Made by a program: the position numbers and the translations under genes. Shown piece after piece: positions 18,113 through 27,268 of a DNA stretch of 64,000 bases. Source of the DNA: Collinsella sp. AK_207A (GTDB taxonomy: Bacteria > Actinomycetota > Coriobacteriia > Coriobacteriales > Coriobacteriaceae); contig NZ_CABWID010000014.1 of assembly GCF_902501965.1 (NCBI RefSeq), positions 124,001 to 188,000 on the forward strand, in the 5' to 3' direction. A model generated the notes under the pieces. It worked only from the letters and a program-made list of their open reading frames with translations. It had not been told where the DNA came from and did no database searches. Position 1 is the first letter of the stretch. Every line of letters starts with the position of its first letter.

Positions 18113-18703
18113 ATGGCCCAGGTCGCGGTCAAGCTCGATAACGGCGGCGTCTGCGACATCGTCGTCCCCGTACGGGCCGCACGGCTCCTCCGCGATGAGG
18201 GCCTGTCGTTCCCCCTTGACGTGGACGATGCCTTCGATGCCATTCACGCGCTCGAGGGTCGAGTCTGCCTCACCATGCTCGTCGAGCTCCTAGGGCGTCG
18301 GGACCACAGCGCCGCCGAGGCACGAGAGAAGCTCGCCGCGTACGGATTCCGCGACGAGGAGCTCGATGCCGCGATCGCGCGCGGTATCGAGCGCCGTTAC
18401 CTCGATGACGCTCGCTTCATGTCCTACTTCATCGAAGAGCGCAAGCGGCGCGGATGGGGGAGGAGAAAGATCGAGGTGGAGCTCAAACGGAAGGGAACCG
18501 ACCCTGCGGAGTTGCCCGGTTACCCCGATGCCTACTTCACGTCCGAGGACGATGGCGCCCGCGCCACGGCGTTGCTCGAGCACAAGCGCGTCCCCGAGAA
18601 CCGCGCTTTCGAAAAGCTCACGCGCTTTCTCATGACGAAGGGTTTTTCCTACGAGGTCGCTTCTGCCGCGGTGCGCGAGCGATTGGCCGATACCGCGTCG
18701 TGA
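18113..18703 (+). CDS. recX: Regulatory protein RecX
   Basis: RecX binds RecA filaments and limits their growth. This product is 196 residues from the ATG at 18113 (MAQVAVKLDN), which has GGAG seven bases upstream. A longer start at 18029 would add 28 residues but has no ribosome site and would place the preceding hairpin inside the gene. The tandem three-helix repeats are visible: LLGRRDHSAAEAREKLAAYGF, RYLDDARFMSYFIEERKRRG and FEKLTRFLMTKGFSYEVA. Its place just after recA supports the call. Confidence 0.9.
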   Translation: MAQVAVKLDNGGVCDIVVPVRAARLLRDEGLSFPLDVDDAFDAIHALEGRVCLTMLVELLGRRDHSAAEAREKLAAYGFRDEELDAAIARGIERRYLDDARFMSYFIEERKRRGWGRRKIEVELKRKGTDPAELPGYPDAYFTSEDDGARATALLEHKRVPENRAFEKLTRFLMTKGFSYEVASAAVRERLADTAS

Positions 18704-18746
18704 ACGGTCGCGCTGCTGGTACGGTCCCTGATCCAGTTCGCCTCGT

Positions 18747-18775
18747 TTGACATCGACCCTGCCACACCTTACGAT
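18747..18775 (+). promoter_or_regulatory. Promoter for rny
   Basis: TTGACA (18747-18752) and TACGAT (18770-18775) are separated by 17 bp, a good sigma-70-type match. It lies about 155 bp before the rny start, leaving a long leader that includes a small hairpin at 18869-18890. Confidence 0.65.
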
Positions 18776-18868
18776 GGGTACATCATTTGCAAGGCGTATG
18801 CGCTCATCACAGATGAGCTTGATGATACAAATCCGGTTCCCGGGGATGACCATATTCCGGCAGATGCA

Positions 18869-18895
18869 GCGCCCGTCGAGAGACGGGTGCGTTTT
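18869..18895 (+). terminator. Attenuator-like hairpin in the rny leader
   Basis: GCGCCCGTC and GACGGGTGC form a 9-bp stem with a GAGA loop, followed by GTTTT. It lies 40 bp before the rny ATG and could give conditional termination or protect the mRNA. A GNRA-type tetraloop makes the fold stable. Confidence 0.5.
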
Positions 18896-18929
18896 GGTAT
18901 GCACAGGAAGTCTTAAAGGAGTCACAACC

Positions 18930-20480
18930 ATGGAAATCATTATCGGCATCGTCTGCCTCGCGCTCGGGGTCGTCGTCGCCGTGGTTGCCATGCGCAGCTC
19001 GAAGGCCAGCAGCATCCGTGAGGCGGACAGCAAGGTGCAGTCCGCACACGCCGAGGCTGAGCAGGTCGTGAGCGATGCACGGCGGGCCGCGGAAACCCTG
19101 AAGAAGGAGGCGCTGCTCGAGGCCAAGGAAGAGATCCTCAAGAACCGCCAGGCGGCAGAGGCCGAGGACAAGCAGCGCAAGGCCGAGATCCGTACCCTCG
19201 AGAACCGCGTCATGCAGCGCGAGGAGTCCCTCGACCGCCGCAACGATGTTCTGGACAAGCGCGAGCACCAGCTCTCCAGCCAGCAGGGTCAGCTCGACCG
19301 TCGCTCCCGCGAGCTCGACGACCTCTACGAGCGCCAGACGGCGGAACTCGAGCGCATCGCCGACCTCTCCCGCGAGGACGCCCACCAGGAGCTGCTCGAC
19401 AACGTTCGCTCCGAGGTGACCCACGAGGCCGCGAGCATCATCCGCGAGTCCGAGCAGAACGTGCGCGCCGAGTGCCATAAGACCGCGCAGGAGATCATCT
19501 CCCTCGCTATCCAGCGCTGCGCGAGCGATCACACCGCCGAGGTCACCGTCACCTCCGTGCATATCCCCTCCGATGACCTCAAGGGCCGCATCATCGGTCG
19601 CGAGGGTCGCAACATCCGCACCTTCGAGCAGGTCTCAGGCGTGAACCTCGTCATCGACGACACTCCCGAGACCGTCGTGCTCTCGAGTTTCGACCCCGTC
19701 CGTCGCGAGACGGCGCGCGTGGCGCTTGAGAACCTCATCGCCGACGGCCGCATCCATCCCGCGCGCATCGAGGAGATGTACCAGAAGGCCGAGTCGCTCG
19801 TGAAGCAGCGCGTGCAGGAGGCGGGCGAGCAGGCCTGCTTCGATGCCGGCATCCACGACCTTCATCCAGAGCTCGTCAAGACGCTCGGCGCGCTCCGCTA
19901 CCGCACCTCGTTCGGCCAGAACGTGCTGCGCCACTCCATCGAGGTCGGCGAGCTCGCCGCCATCATGGCATCCGAGCTCGGCGCCGATGAGCGCACCGCC
20001 CGCCGCGCCGGCCTGCTGCACGATATCGGCAAGGCCGTCGACCATGAGGTCGAGGGCCCGCACGCCACGATCGGCGCCGACCTCGCCCGTCGCTACGGCG
20101 AGAAGCCGGTCATCGTCCACGCCATCGAGGCGCACCACGGCGATGTCGATCCCGAGACCGTGATCGACGTGCTCGTGCAGGCCGCCGACGCCATCTCCGC
20201 CTCCCGTCCCGGCGCTCGTCGCGAGTCCGCCGAGAACTACATCAAGCGCCTGGAGAAGCTCGAGGAGATCGCGAACTCCTACGACGGCGTCGAGCGCACC
20301 TATGCCATGCAGGCCGGCCGCGAGGTCCACGTCATGGTCCAGCCCGAGAAGATCTCCGATGCCCAGTCCACGGTCCTCGCGCACGACATCGCGCACCAGA
20401 TCGAGGAGGAGATGGAGTATCCCGGACAGGTTCGCGTCGTGGTGATCCGCGAGAGCCGCGCCGTCGATATCGCCAAGTAG
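18930..20480 (+). CDS. rny: Ribonuclease Y
   Basis: A membrane-anchored endoribonuclease that starts mRNA decay. The product is 516 residues: one N-terminal membrane helix ([21 protein letters not shown]), a coiled coil (about 30-190, rich in Ala/Glu/Arg), a KH domain ([19 protein letters not shown]) and an HD phosphohydrolase domain with H364 and D365 in LLHDIGKA. The ATG has AAAGGAG upstream. With RNase J this gives the RNase Y/RNase J decay pair found in many Gram-positive bacteria. The next gene begins within 6 bp. Confidence 0.96.
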   Translation: MEIIIGIVCLALGVVVAVVAMRSSKASSIREADSKVQSAHAEAEQVVSDARRAAETLKKEALLEAKEEILKNRQAAEAEDKQRKAEIRTLENRVMQREESLDRRNDVLDKREHQLSSQQGQLDRRSRELDDLYERQTAELERIADLSREDAHQELLDNVRSEVTHEAASIIRESEQNVRAECHKTAQEIISLAIQRCASDHTAEVTVTSVHIPSDDLKGRIIGREGRNIRTFEQVSGVNLVIDDTPETVVLSSFDPVRRETARVALENLIADGRIHPARIEEMYQKAESLVKQRVQEAGEQACFDAGIHDLHPELVKTLGALRYRTSFGQNVLRHSIEVGELAAIMASELGADERTARRAGLLHDIGKAVDHEVEGPHATIGADLARRYGEKPVIVHAIEAHHGDVDPETVIDVLVQAADAISASRPGARRESAENYIKRLEKLEEIANSYDGVERTYAMQAGREVHVMVQPEKISDAQSTVLAHDIAHQIEEEMEYPGQVRVVVIRESRAVDIAK

Positions 20481-20486
20481 GTGCCC

Positions 20487-21569
20487 ATGGCCGAGACGAA
20501 CGACCTCATCTCCTTCATCGCCTCCATGTCGGGTGAGGGAAACCTGCGCGTTGAGGAGAACCTCGGCGAGGGGTTCGTCCGCCTTCGCGTCTCCGAGGCC
20601 GAGCGTCGCCAGGCCAAGCACGATATCCAGCATGTTGAGGATATCGTCATCGAGATGCTGCGCAACGCCCGCGATGCGGGCGCGAGCAAGATCTATCTCG
20701 CCACGTCCAAGGAGGAGGGTGTTCGCACCCTCCTTTTCCTTGACGACGGGGCGGGTGTTCCCGCGGACATGCGGGAGCGCATCTTCGATGCGCGCGTGAC
20801 CTCCAAGCTCGAGTCGATGAAGATGGACCGGTGGGGCGTGCACGGGCGTGGCATGGCGCTCTTCTCCATCCGCCAGAACACGCGGGTGGCCCGCGTGGTC
20901 GCCTCCGCTCCCGGGCTGGGTTCGTCGTTTCTCGTGGTTGCCGACTGCGAGGTGCTTCCGGAGCGTGCCGATCAGTCCACCTGGCCGCAGGCCGCTCGCG
21001 ACGAGGAGGGTGCCTGGGCCTGTTCCCGCGGCCCCCATAACATCGCCCGTGCCGCCGCCGAGTTCTCGCTCGAGGAGCTGAACGGCTGCGACGTCTACCT
21101 CGGTACTCCCACCGAGATCGCCGCGACGCTCTACGACCACGCGCAGGGCAAGCTCGACGCGAGCCGTCTGCTTTTCATCGACGATGCCTCCGAGCTGCCC
21201 GTTATCGATCGCGTGGGTTCCGCAGCGGATGCCGAGGACCTCATGCGCATCGCGGGCTCCCTCGGCCTCACCATCTCCGAGCGCACCGCCCATCGGATCA
21301 TCGCGGGGCAGATCGCCCCGGTGAGAAGCGTTGCTGCGCGGCTTCTCCGGCAGCGCGACCGCTCCGCCACGCCCAGCGCCGTCGACCTTACGCGCGACCG
21401 GCGCGGACTCAAGATCTCGCGTGACGACCTCTCAACGTTCTCCCGGGCCGTGGAGCGCGATTTCTCGACTCTGGCCGAGCGCTACTACCTGAATCTTTCC
21501 GGTACGCCCCGCATCCGCGTCACGCGCGACCGCATCACCGTGACGTTCGACCTGGGTCAGGAGGAATAG
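20487..21569 (+). CDS. GHKL-type ATPase of unknown role (rny-spoVS interval)
   Basis: This 360-residue protein has the Bergerat ATP-binding fold of the GHKL superfamily: N box IEMLRNARDAGASKIYL, G1 box LFLDDGAGVPADMRERIFD and G2 box GVHGRGMALFSIR. It lacks a histidine-kinase phosphoacceptor domain, MutL C-terminus or gyrase transducer that I can recognise. The C-terminal 180 residues (including SLGLTISERTAHRIIAG) are unfamiliar. It starts 6 bp after rny (a GTG at 20481 is an alternative) and precedes spoVS, a slot occupied by ymdB in Bacillus. Co-expression with RNase Y is likely. Its function is unknown. Confidence 0.75.
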   Translation: MAETNDLISFIASMSGEGNLRVEENLGEGFVRLRVSEAERRQAKHDIQHVEDIVIEMLRNARDAGASKIYLATSKEEGVRTLLFLDDGAGVPADMRERIFDARVTSKLESMKMDRWGVHGRGMALFSIRQNTRVARVVASAPGLGSSFLVVADCEVLPERADQSTWPQAARDEEGAWACSRGPHNIARAAAEFSLEELNGCDVYLGTPTEIAATLYDHAQGKLDASRLLFIDDASELPVIDRVGSAADAEDLMRIAGSLGLTISERTAHRIIAGQIAPVRSVAARLLRQRDRSATPSAVDLTRDRRGLKISRDDLSTFSRAVERDFSTLAERYYLNLSGTPRIRVTRDRITVTFDLGQEE

Positions 21570-21643
21570 CCTGCTTGCCCGTCGGTCTCGCCGGTGATAG
21601 AGTTACCGCGTATGAAAAACGCAGCTTAAACGCAGGAGAACAC

Positions 21644-21964
21644 GTGGAGTTCCTCAAAGTCTCTTCAAAGTCATCCCCCGCATCCGTCGCCGGCGCCATC
21701 GCCGGCATGGTAAAGGACGGTGTCCCCGTCAACCTGCAGTGCGTGGGCGCTGGTGCCGTCAACCAGGCCATCAAGGCGATCGCCATCGCGCGCGGGTTCC
21801 TCATCCCCATGGGTCTCGACATCTCCTGCGCCCCCGTCTTCTCCGATATCCTCATCAACGGAGAATCCCGGACCGCGATCAGGTTGTCGATCTACGTGCA
21901 CCACCTTTCCGTCTCGAGCGTGGACCCCGATGCCTCCATCGGCGGCATGCGCGAGGTGGGGTAG
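21644..21964 (+). CDS. spoVS: Stage V sporulation protein S homologue
   Basis: This is a 106-residue Alba-like fold protein. Typical signatures are LKVSSKSSPASVAGAIAGM, GAGAVNQAIKAIAIARGFL and DILINGESRTAIRLSIYV. In sporulating Firmicutes it affects spore assembly, but homologues also occur in bacteria without spores and probably bind nucleic acid. The start is GTG, supported by AGGAG five bases upstream. A longer frame from 21575 is unlikely because SpoVS proteins begin right at this FLKVSSKS motif. The C-terminus is about 20 residues longer than usual. miaB follows 3 bp later. Confidence 0.92.
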   Translation: MEFLKVSSKSSPASVAGAIAGMVKDGVPVNLQCVGAGAVNQAIKAIAIARGFLIPMGLDISCAPVFSDILINGESRTAIRLSIYVHHLSVSSVDPDASIGGMREVG

Positions 21965-21967
21965 GAG

Positions 21968-23326
21968 ATGACGACGTCCACTCTTCGCGGCAAGACCTAC
22001 TTCATCCGCACCTTCGGCTGCCAGATGAATCTGCACGACTCCGAGCGCGTGAGCGGGCTCTTCGATTCGCTCGGCGCCCTCGAGGTCGCGGAACCCGCTC
22101 AAGCCGATATCGTCGTCTTCATGACCTGCTGCGTGCGCGAGGCCGCCGACACGCGCCTCTACGGTCAGTGCAACTCCTGCAAGAGCCTGCCGCCCGCGCC
22201 ATCCGGCACGCGTGTGATCGCGGTGGGCGGTTGCATTGCGCAGCGCGATGGCGAGGGGTTGCTCACGAACGTTGATAACGTCGACGTCATCTTCGGCACG
22301 CATTCCATCGCGCATGTGGGGGAGCTGATCGCGGACGCCTTCGAGCAGGGCGGCCGCCAGGTGCGCACCGAGGAGCACGAGGCCGTCGATGCCACCAGCA
22401 TGCCCTGGCACCGTGCGACGAGCTACCATGCGTGGGTTCCCATCATGACGGGCTGCAACAACTTCTGCACCTACTGCATTGTCCCCTACGTGCGCGGGCG
22501 CGAGAAGAGCCGGCCCATGGAGCAGGTAGTCGACGAGGTGACGGGGCTCGTGCGACAGGGCGTGCGCGAGGTCACGCTGCTCGGTCAGAACGTCAACTCC
22601 TACGGGCGCGACCTCTTCGGCGAGCCGCGCTTCGCTGAGCTGCTGCGGCGCGTTGGCGATACCGGCGTGGAACGCATCACCTTCACCTCCTCGCACCCAA
22701 AGGATCTCCTGCCTGAGACCATCGACGCCATGGCCGAGCTTCCGGCTGTCATGCCCCATTTGCACCTGGCGGTCCAGTCCGGCTCCACGCGCGTGCTCAA
22801 GGCCATGAACCGACGTTACACGAGGGAGTATTACCTCGAGCTCGTAGACGCCGTGCGGGAGAAGGTCCCCGGCATCGCGCTCACCACCGACATCATCGTG
22901 GGCTTCCCCGGTGAGACCGAGGAGGATTTCGAGGAGACGCTCAGTCTGGCCGAGCAGGTCCGCTATGCCCAGGCTTTCACCTTCATCTACTCCAAGCGCG
23001 ACGGCACGCCTGCCGCCAAAATCGACGATCCCACGCCGCGCGAGGTGATTCTCGGTCGCTTCGATCGCTTGGTGAAGGTCATCGAGTCCACGGCGTACGA
23101 CTTCAACCAGGGTGCCCTGCACACCCGCGTGCCCGCGCTCATCGAGGGCTCCTCCAAGAAGAACGATCGCGTCCTCCAGGGCAAGAGCCCGTGGAACCAG
23201 ACGGTCCACTGCCCGCTGCCCGAAGGCGCGCAGGTGGAGGACTATGTGGGCAGGATCGTTGACGTGGACGTCGACCTCGCGCGCACCTGGTACCTTTCAG
23301 GTCAGCTCGTCGGTGGGCCTCGATGA
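21968..23326 (+). CDS. miaB: tRNA-2-methylthio-N6-dimethylallyladenosine synthase MiaB
   Basis: A radical-SAM methylthiotransferase that adds the ms2 group to i6A37 in tRNAs reading UNN codons. The product is 452 residues. The N-terminal domain begins RTFGCQMNLHDSERVSGL. The radical-SAM cysteines are C163, C167 and C170 (CNNFCTYC) followed by IVPYVRGREKSRP. A TRAM domain closes the protein. It overlaps miaA by 4 bp, so the two successive enzymes of the same modification are translationally coupled. Confidence 0.97.
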   Translation: MTTSTLRGKTYFIRTFGCQMNLHDSERVSGLFDSLGALEVAEPAQADIVVFMTCCVREAADTRLYGQCNSCKSLPPAPSGTRVIAVGGCIAQRDGEGLLTNVDNVDVIFGTHSIAHVGELIADAFEQGGRQVRTEEHEAVDATSMPWHRATSYHAWVPIMTGCNNFCTYCIVPYVRGREKSRPMEQVVDEVTGLVRQGVREVTLLGQNVNSYGRDLFGEPRFAELLRRVGDTGVERITFTSSHPKDLLPETIDAMAELPAVMPHLHLAVQSGSTRVLKAMNRRYTREYYLELVDAVREKVPGIALTTDIIVGFPGETEEDFEETLSLAEQVRYAQAFTFIYSKRDGTPAAKIDDPTPREVILGRFDRLVKVIESTAYDFNQGALHTRVPALIEGSSKKNDRVLQGKSPWNQTVHCPLPEGAQVEDYVGRIVDVDVDLARTWYLSGQLVGGPR

Positions 23327-24264
23327 CCGCTGGGGATTCGGATCCTCGCCCCTCGGTGCTGGCTGTCGTTGGTCCAACGGCGGTAGGGAAGAGCGCCGTC
23401 GCCGATGAGGTTGCCTGCCGTCTGGGCACCTCTGTGATCTCTGCCGACGCCATGCAGGTGTACCGCGGCATGGATATCGGCACGGCGAAGACGTCCGAAG
23501 CCGAGCGTCGGGCGCCCCTGTTGCTTGTGGATGTGGTGGAGCCTCGCGAATCCTATTCCGCCGCCTTGTACCAGCGGGATGCCCGTGCGGCCATCGATGC
23601 CCTGCTCGATCGGGGCGAGATACCGGTGCTCTGCGGCGGCACAGGGCTCTACGTACGCGCTGCCTTGGATGAGATGGCGTTCCCGGCAGGCGATGTTGAG
23701 GGGGCTGCGCGCGGTCGCTACCAGGAGCTTGCCGAGGAGCTTGGCCCCGCGGGCCTCCATGAGCTGCTCGCCCGGCGCGATGCCGCGAGTGCTGAGGCCA
23801 TCCATCCCAACAATGTGCGGCGCGTGGTGCGCGCCCTCGAGATGCTCGATGAGGGGAAGAGCTACGCTGAGCAGAAGGTGGGGTTTTCCACGCCCGTGGC
23901 CCATTACCCGTATCGGCTTTTCGCCCTTACCCGCGATCGTGATCGGCTCTATCGGCGGATCGACGCACGCGTTGACGCCATGATGGCCGCGGGCCTTCTC
24001 GACGAGGTGCGCGGTTTGGTCGCCGAAGGGGTTGGTGAGGCGATTACCTCTCGCCAGGCGATCGGTTACAAGGAGATCATGGGTGCCCTTGCAGGCTCCT
24101 GCAGTCTGGACGACGCCGTGGAGGCCATCAAACAGCGCTCTCGGCGCTATGCCAAGCGGCAGCTTTCCTGGTGGCGGCGCGATTCGCGGACGATCTGGCT
24201 CGATATGGACGAGCTGGGCGTGGCGGGCGCTGCGGATGCGATTCTCGAGGGGTTGATGGGTTAG
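23323..24264 (+). CDS. miaA: tRNA dimethylallyltransferase
   Basis: This enzyme transfers the dimethylallyl group to A37 of tRNA, making the substrate for MiaB. The product is 313 residues with P-loop GPTAVGKS at 17-24, the DAMQVYRGMDIGTAK segment and GTGLYVRAALD. The ATG overlaps the miaB stop (ATGA). hflX begins 3 bp after its stop, as in the miaA-hflX pair of many bacteria. Confidence 0.97.
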   Translation: MTAGDSDPRPSVLAVVGPTAVGKSAVADEVACRLGTSVISADAMQVYRGMDIGTAKTSEAERRAPLLLVDVVEPRESYSAALYQRDARAAIDALLDRGEIPVLCGGTGLYVRAALDEMAFPAGDVEGAARGRYQELAEELGPAGLHELLARRDAASAEAIHPNNVRRVVRALEMLDEGKSYAEQKVGFSTPVAHYPYRLFALTRDRDRLYRRIDARVDAMMAAGLLDEVRGLVAEGVGEAITSRQAIGYKEIMGALAGSCSLDDAVEAIKQRSRRYAKRQLSWWRRDSRTIWLDMDELGVAGAADAILEGLMG

Positions 24265-24267
24265 CTC

Positions 24268-25557
24268 ATGGGTAGGTTCTCCTACATCGAGACCGCGCCC
24301 GTGCCCGAGCGCGCGCTGCTTCTTGGAATCGATCGCGCCTCATCGCCCTGGCCCGTCGACCGCTCGCTCGATGAGCTCGAGCGATTGGCGTATACGGCGG
24401 GAGCCGAGGTCGTCGCCCGCTTGACGCAGCGTCTGGACCGACCGGTGCCACGCACCTTCATCGGTTCCGGAAAGGTCGAGGAGCTGGTCGGCATGGTGCG
24501 CCGGCTCTCGATCGACGTCGTGATCTTCGACGACGAGCTGACTCCCTCGCAGCAATCGAACCTTGAGCACGCCGTGGGCGAACCGGTGAAGATCATCGAC
24601 CGCACGGCGCTCATTCTCGATATCTTCGGGCGGCACGCAAAGACGCGCGAGGGCCGCCTGCAGGTCCAGTTGGCGCAGCTGCAGTATCTGCTTCCCCGGT
24701 TGCGGGGCATGTGGACCCATCTCGCCAAGGAGCAGACCCGCGGCGGTATCGGCAGCCGGTTCGGGCAGGGCGAGAGCCAGCTTGAGGTTGACCGCCGTAT
24801 GGTCCGTAACCGAATCGCGGCGCTCCGCCGGCAGCTGGAGACGCTGGAACGACGCCGCGAGGTGCAATCCCGGGCCCGCGTGGAATCCCCGGCGTTCCGC
24901 ATCGCGCTCGCAGGCTATACCAATGCGGGGAAGTCCTCGTTGCTGAACCGTTTAACGGGCTCGAGCGTGCTCGCGCAGGACAAGCTCTTCGCCACCTTGG
25001 ATCCGACGACGCGCTCCCTTGCCCTGCCCGGTGGCCGGGTCGTTACCGTCACCGATACGGTCGGTTTCATCCAGAAGCTGCCGACCTCGCTCGTCGAATC
25101 GTTCAAGTCAACCCTCTCCGAGGTTCTGACCGCCGATCTGATCTGCAAGGTCGTGGATGTTTCTGATGATGACTGGAAGCGCCATCTTGCAGCGGTGGAA
25201 TCCGTGCTCGCCGACATCGGCGCCGACGAACGCCGTGCGATCACCGTTTTCAACAAGGTCGATCTGCTTGAGCCCTCCGAGCGAATGGGGCTTGCGAGGA
25301 GCCACCCCGATGCCGTGGTGGTTTCTGCAAGCTCGGGTTTCGGCATCGACGAGCTCATGGAGCGATTATCTCGCGAGGCGTCGTCGGCGGACAGATTGCT
25401 CACGGCGGTCATACCGTATCGTGAGGGCGCGCTCCTTCAGACATTGCATGAGCAAGCGCTCGTTTTGAACGAGGAGTACCTGCCCGAGGGAACGCGCCTC
25501 GTCGTTAAGGCGGCCCCCCGGCTCGCAGCAGAGCTTGAGCGCTATCGGGTTCTGTAG
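24268..25557 (+). CDS. hflX: Ribosome-splitting GTPase HflX
   Basis: A GTPase of 429 residues that binds the 50S subunit and splits stalled ribosomes under stress. The N-terminal nucleotide-binding and helical domains include FIGSGKVEEL, LVQLAQLQYLLPRL-type sequence and GGIGSRFGQGESQLE. The G domain has GYTNAGKS at 216-223, DTVGFIQKLP and NKVD. The gene closes the rny-spoVS-miaB-miaA-hflX run. No terminator is visible before the pseudogene region that follows on the opposite strand. Confidence 0.96.
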   Translation: MGRFSYIETAPVPERALLLGIDRASSPWPVDRSLDELERLAYTAGAEVVARLTQRLDRPVPRTFIGSGKVEELVGMVRRLSIDVVIFDDELTPSQQSNLEHAVGEPVKIIDRTALILDIFGRHAKTREGRLQVQLAQLQYLLPRLRGMWTHLAKEQTRGGIGSRFGQGESQLEVDRRMVRNRIAALRRQLETLERRREVQSRARVESPAFRIALAGYTNAGKSSLLNRLTGSSVLAQDKLFATLDPTTRSLALPGGRVVTVTDTVGFIQKLPTSLVESFKSTLSEVLTADLICKVVDVSDDDWKRHLAAVESVLADIGADERRAITVFNKVDLLEPSERMGLARSHPDAVVVSASSGFGIDELMERLSREASSADRLLTAVIPYREGALLQTLHEQALVLNEEYLPEGTRLVVKAAPRLAAELERYRVL

Positions 25558-25782
25558 GGTCGCAAGGCCTCGAATACGTCTTGGCACGCCTGGAGGGTTC
25601 GGTCGGTGCAGGTTCCTTACGAGGAAGTCGACGTCGAGCGTACGGATAGTGGGGACGAACCCGGGCAGGATCCCTGCTTCCCGGTAGGCGAATTCGGCCC
25701 AGGAGCCTACGAGAATCACGTGGTTCAGGCATCCAGCCTCTTTCAGGAGCGAGGTGATGCGCTCGAACGCGCGTTGCTTCAT
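25558..25782 (-). pseudogene. Truncated nucleotidyltransferase-fold gene (copy B)
   Basis: From an ATG at 25782 the reverse strand encodes about 60 residues typical of the N-terminus of a nucleotidyltransferase-fold family: ITSLLKEAGC, VILVGSWAEFAYREAG and TIRTLDVDFLVRNLHRPNPP. The similarity then ends. A few codons later a different frame reads LQACQDVFEALRPY, which resembles a C-terminal end. Most of the middle, including the rest of the catalytic domain, is gone, and the frame runs on into antisense hflX sequence. I read it as a gene that lost its centre by deletion. The family assignment is from memory of the motif. Confidence 0.6.
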
Positions 25783-25795
25783 TCATCATGAAGCT

Positions 25796-25836
25796 TCACC
25801 TGAGTTGGGCGAGCGCGTTGAGAACGTCTTGGCGCC
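25796..25836 (-). pseudogene. C-terminal remnant of a second nucleotidyltransferase gene (copy A)
   Basis: Immediately upstream of copy B on the same strand, an open stretch ends RRQDVLNALAQLR followed by TGA at 25798-25796. The end resembles the C-terminal-like fragment of copy B (QDV-hydrophobic-x-AL), so it may be all that is left of a tandem neighbour. At about 13 codons the evidence is thin. Confidence 0.35.
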
Positions 25837-25842
25837 GAACGG

Positions 25843-26586
25843 CTAGGAGCCGAACACGATGTTCAGCGCCAAGAGGGCGAGCGGTTGATGTGCAAGGTAG
25901 ATGAGCAGACTATGCCGCCCGATTGCTTCGAGCGGTGACACACGGCGGGCATACATCCATGCGGGGGCTCCTGTTCCGAAGTGCCTCTTGAAAAGGTTCG
26001 CGGCATATGACCCGGCAAGATACATGAACGTGAAGGGTACGAGCGGGTAGTAGTCGCCCGAGGCGAAGGTGGGGCTCGGGAATCCGAGCCAGCTGAGTCC
26101 CCAGACCTCATAGGCTCGATGCGGTACCTGCCAGGTGAGGGCAAAGAGCGCGAGCAACACGATAAGGGCCGGAAGGGGAGGGACGCGTTTCAGGACCGGT
26201 TCCGCAAGCGCGAAGATGAGCGTGCTCGCCGCCATGCAGAAGAGGATGCCGAAGTTCACCGGCGTATCCACGGCTGCGACCGTGGTGGCTATGTAGACCG
26301 TGAGCGCCGAGAGCCCGTAAACGCCGGCACGCTTGAAGTTGTCCCGTGAGTAGATCGTCATCCATCCCGCGAGGGCGAGGAATGTCCAGCTGATACTCGA
26401 GCGCCAGATCTCCTGGAACGGTCCCACCGTGAACCACGGCATGCTTATGCCGTAGAGATACGCGAGGTCGTAGGATGCGTGGAATGCCACCATGGAACAG
26501 ATGGTGAGACCGCGTAGCGCATCGAAGAAGGGTATGCGGCGGTGCGCGGTCTCGGGCGTTGCCTGGTGTTCAGGGGCGTGCGACAT
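25843..26586 (-). CDS. DUF1624 / heparan-alpha-glucosaminide N-acetyltransferase-like membrane protein
   Basis: This is a 247-residue integral membrane protein with about seven helices. It starts with a short polar tail and then RIPFFDALRGLTICSMVAFHASYDLAY, the hallmark of the DUF1624/HGSNAT catalytic-type domain, and ends GRHSLLIYLAHQPLALLALN. Relatives transfer acetyl groups across membranes to sugars. The substrate here is unknown. It lies directly downstream of lexA on the same strand (12 bp gap), so some SOS-linked read-through is possible. Confidence 0.75.
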   Translation of the reverse strand: MSHAPEHQATPETAHRRIPFFDALRGLTICSMVAFHASYDLAYLYGISMPWFTVGPFQEIWRSSISWTFLALAGWMTIYSRDNFKRAGVYGLSALTVYIATTVAAVDTPVNFGILFCMAASTLIFALAEPVLKRVPPLPALIVLLALFALTWQVPHRAYEVWGLSWLGFPSPTFASGDYYPLVPFTFMYLAGSYAANLFKRHFGTGAPAWMYARRVSPLEAIGRHSLLIYLAHQPLALLALNIVFGS

Positions 26587-26598
26587 TGCGAGAACCCG

Positions 26599-27237
26599 CT
26601 AGAACCGGCGCATGAGCGCGACGACCTTGCCGAGGATGGTCGGGTTGTCCGCGTAGATGGGCTCCATCGCGTCGTTCTCCGGCTGGAGGCGAACGCGGCC
26701 GCGCTCCTTGTAGAACGTCTTCACCGTGGCGTCACCGTCGATCATCGCCACGACGATCTCGCCGTTCATGGCGGTCTTCTGCTCGCGTACGACGATGTAG
26801 TCGCCGTTGAGGATGCCTGCGTTGACCATCGAGTTGCCGTGGACCTCGAGGACGAACGAGCTCGCATCCGTGGCGATCTCGGTGGGAAGCGTGAAGGTGT
26901 CCTCGATGTTCTGCTCGGCCAGGATGGGAAGACCTGCCGCGACGCGGCCGACGAGCGGGAGCGCCACGGTGCCGTGCGGGGTCGCGTTCGCCGACTCCGT
27001 GGGCTTGGTGGAGGTGCCGTCCTCGTTAAAGACCTCCAGCGCGCGCGGCTTGGAGGCGTCGCGCTTGATGAGTCCGCGCTCCTCGAGAGCAGAGAGGTGC
27101 GCGTGCACCGTGGAGGGGGAGGAGAGGCCGACGGCGCTCGCCATCTCGCGGACGCTCGGCGGGTACCCGTTCTCCTTCTGATACTCCTTGATGTACTCGT
27201 AGATCTGCCGTTGGCGCTTCGTGACCTTGCGCGTCAT
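26599..27237 (-). CDS. lexA: SOS repressor LexA
   Basis: LexA represses DNA-damage genes and cleaves itself when RecA filaments form. The product is 212 residues from the ATG at 27237. The N-terminal winged-helix is VTKRQRQIYEYIKEYQKENG through STVHAHLSALEERGLI. The cleavage site is Ala101-Gly102 (VAAGLP), and the Ser-Lys dyad is Ser136 (HGNSMVNAG) and Lys173 (ATVKTFYK). An in-frame upstream extension covers the operators and is rejected. Three LexA boxes lie in its divergent promoter region. Confidence 0.97.
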   Translation of the reverse strand: MTRKVTKRQRQIYEYIKEYQKENGYPPSVREMASAVGLSSPSTVHAHLSALEERGLIKRDASKPRALEVFNEDGTSTKPTESANATPHGTVALPLVGRVAAGLPILAEQNIEDTFTLPTEIATDASSFVLEVHGNSMVNAGILNGDYIVVREQKTAMNGEIVVAMIDGDATVKTFYKERGRVRLQPENDAMEPIYADNPTILGKVVALMRRF

Positions 27238-27268
27238 GGTCGCTCCCTTCAAGCGTTGACGGACTATG

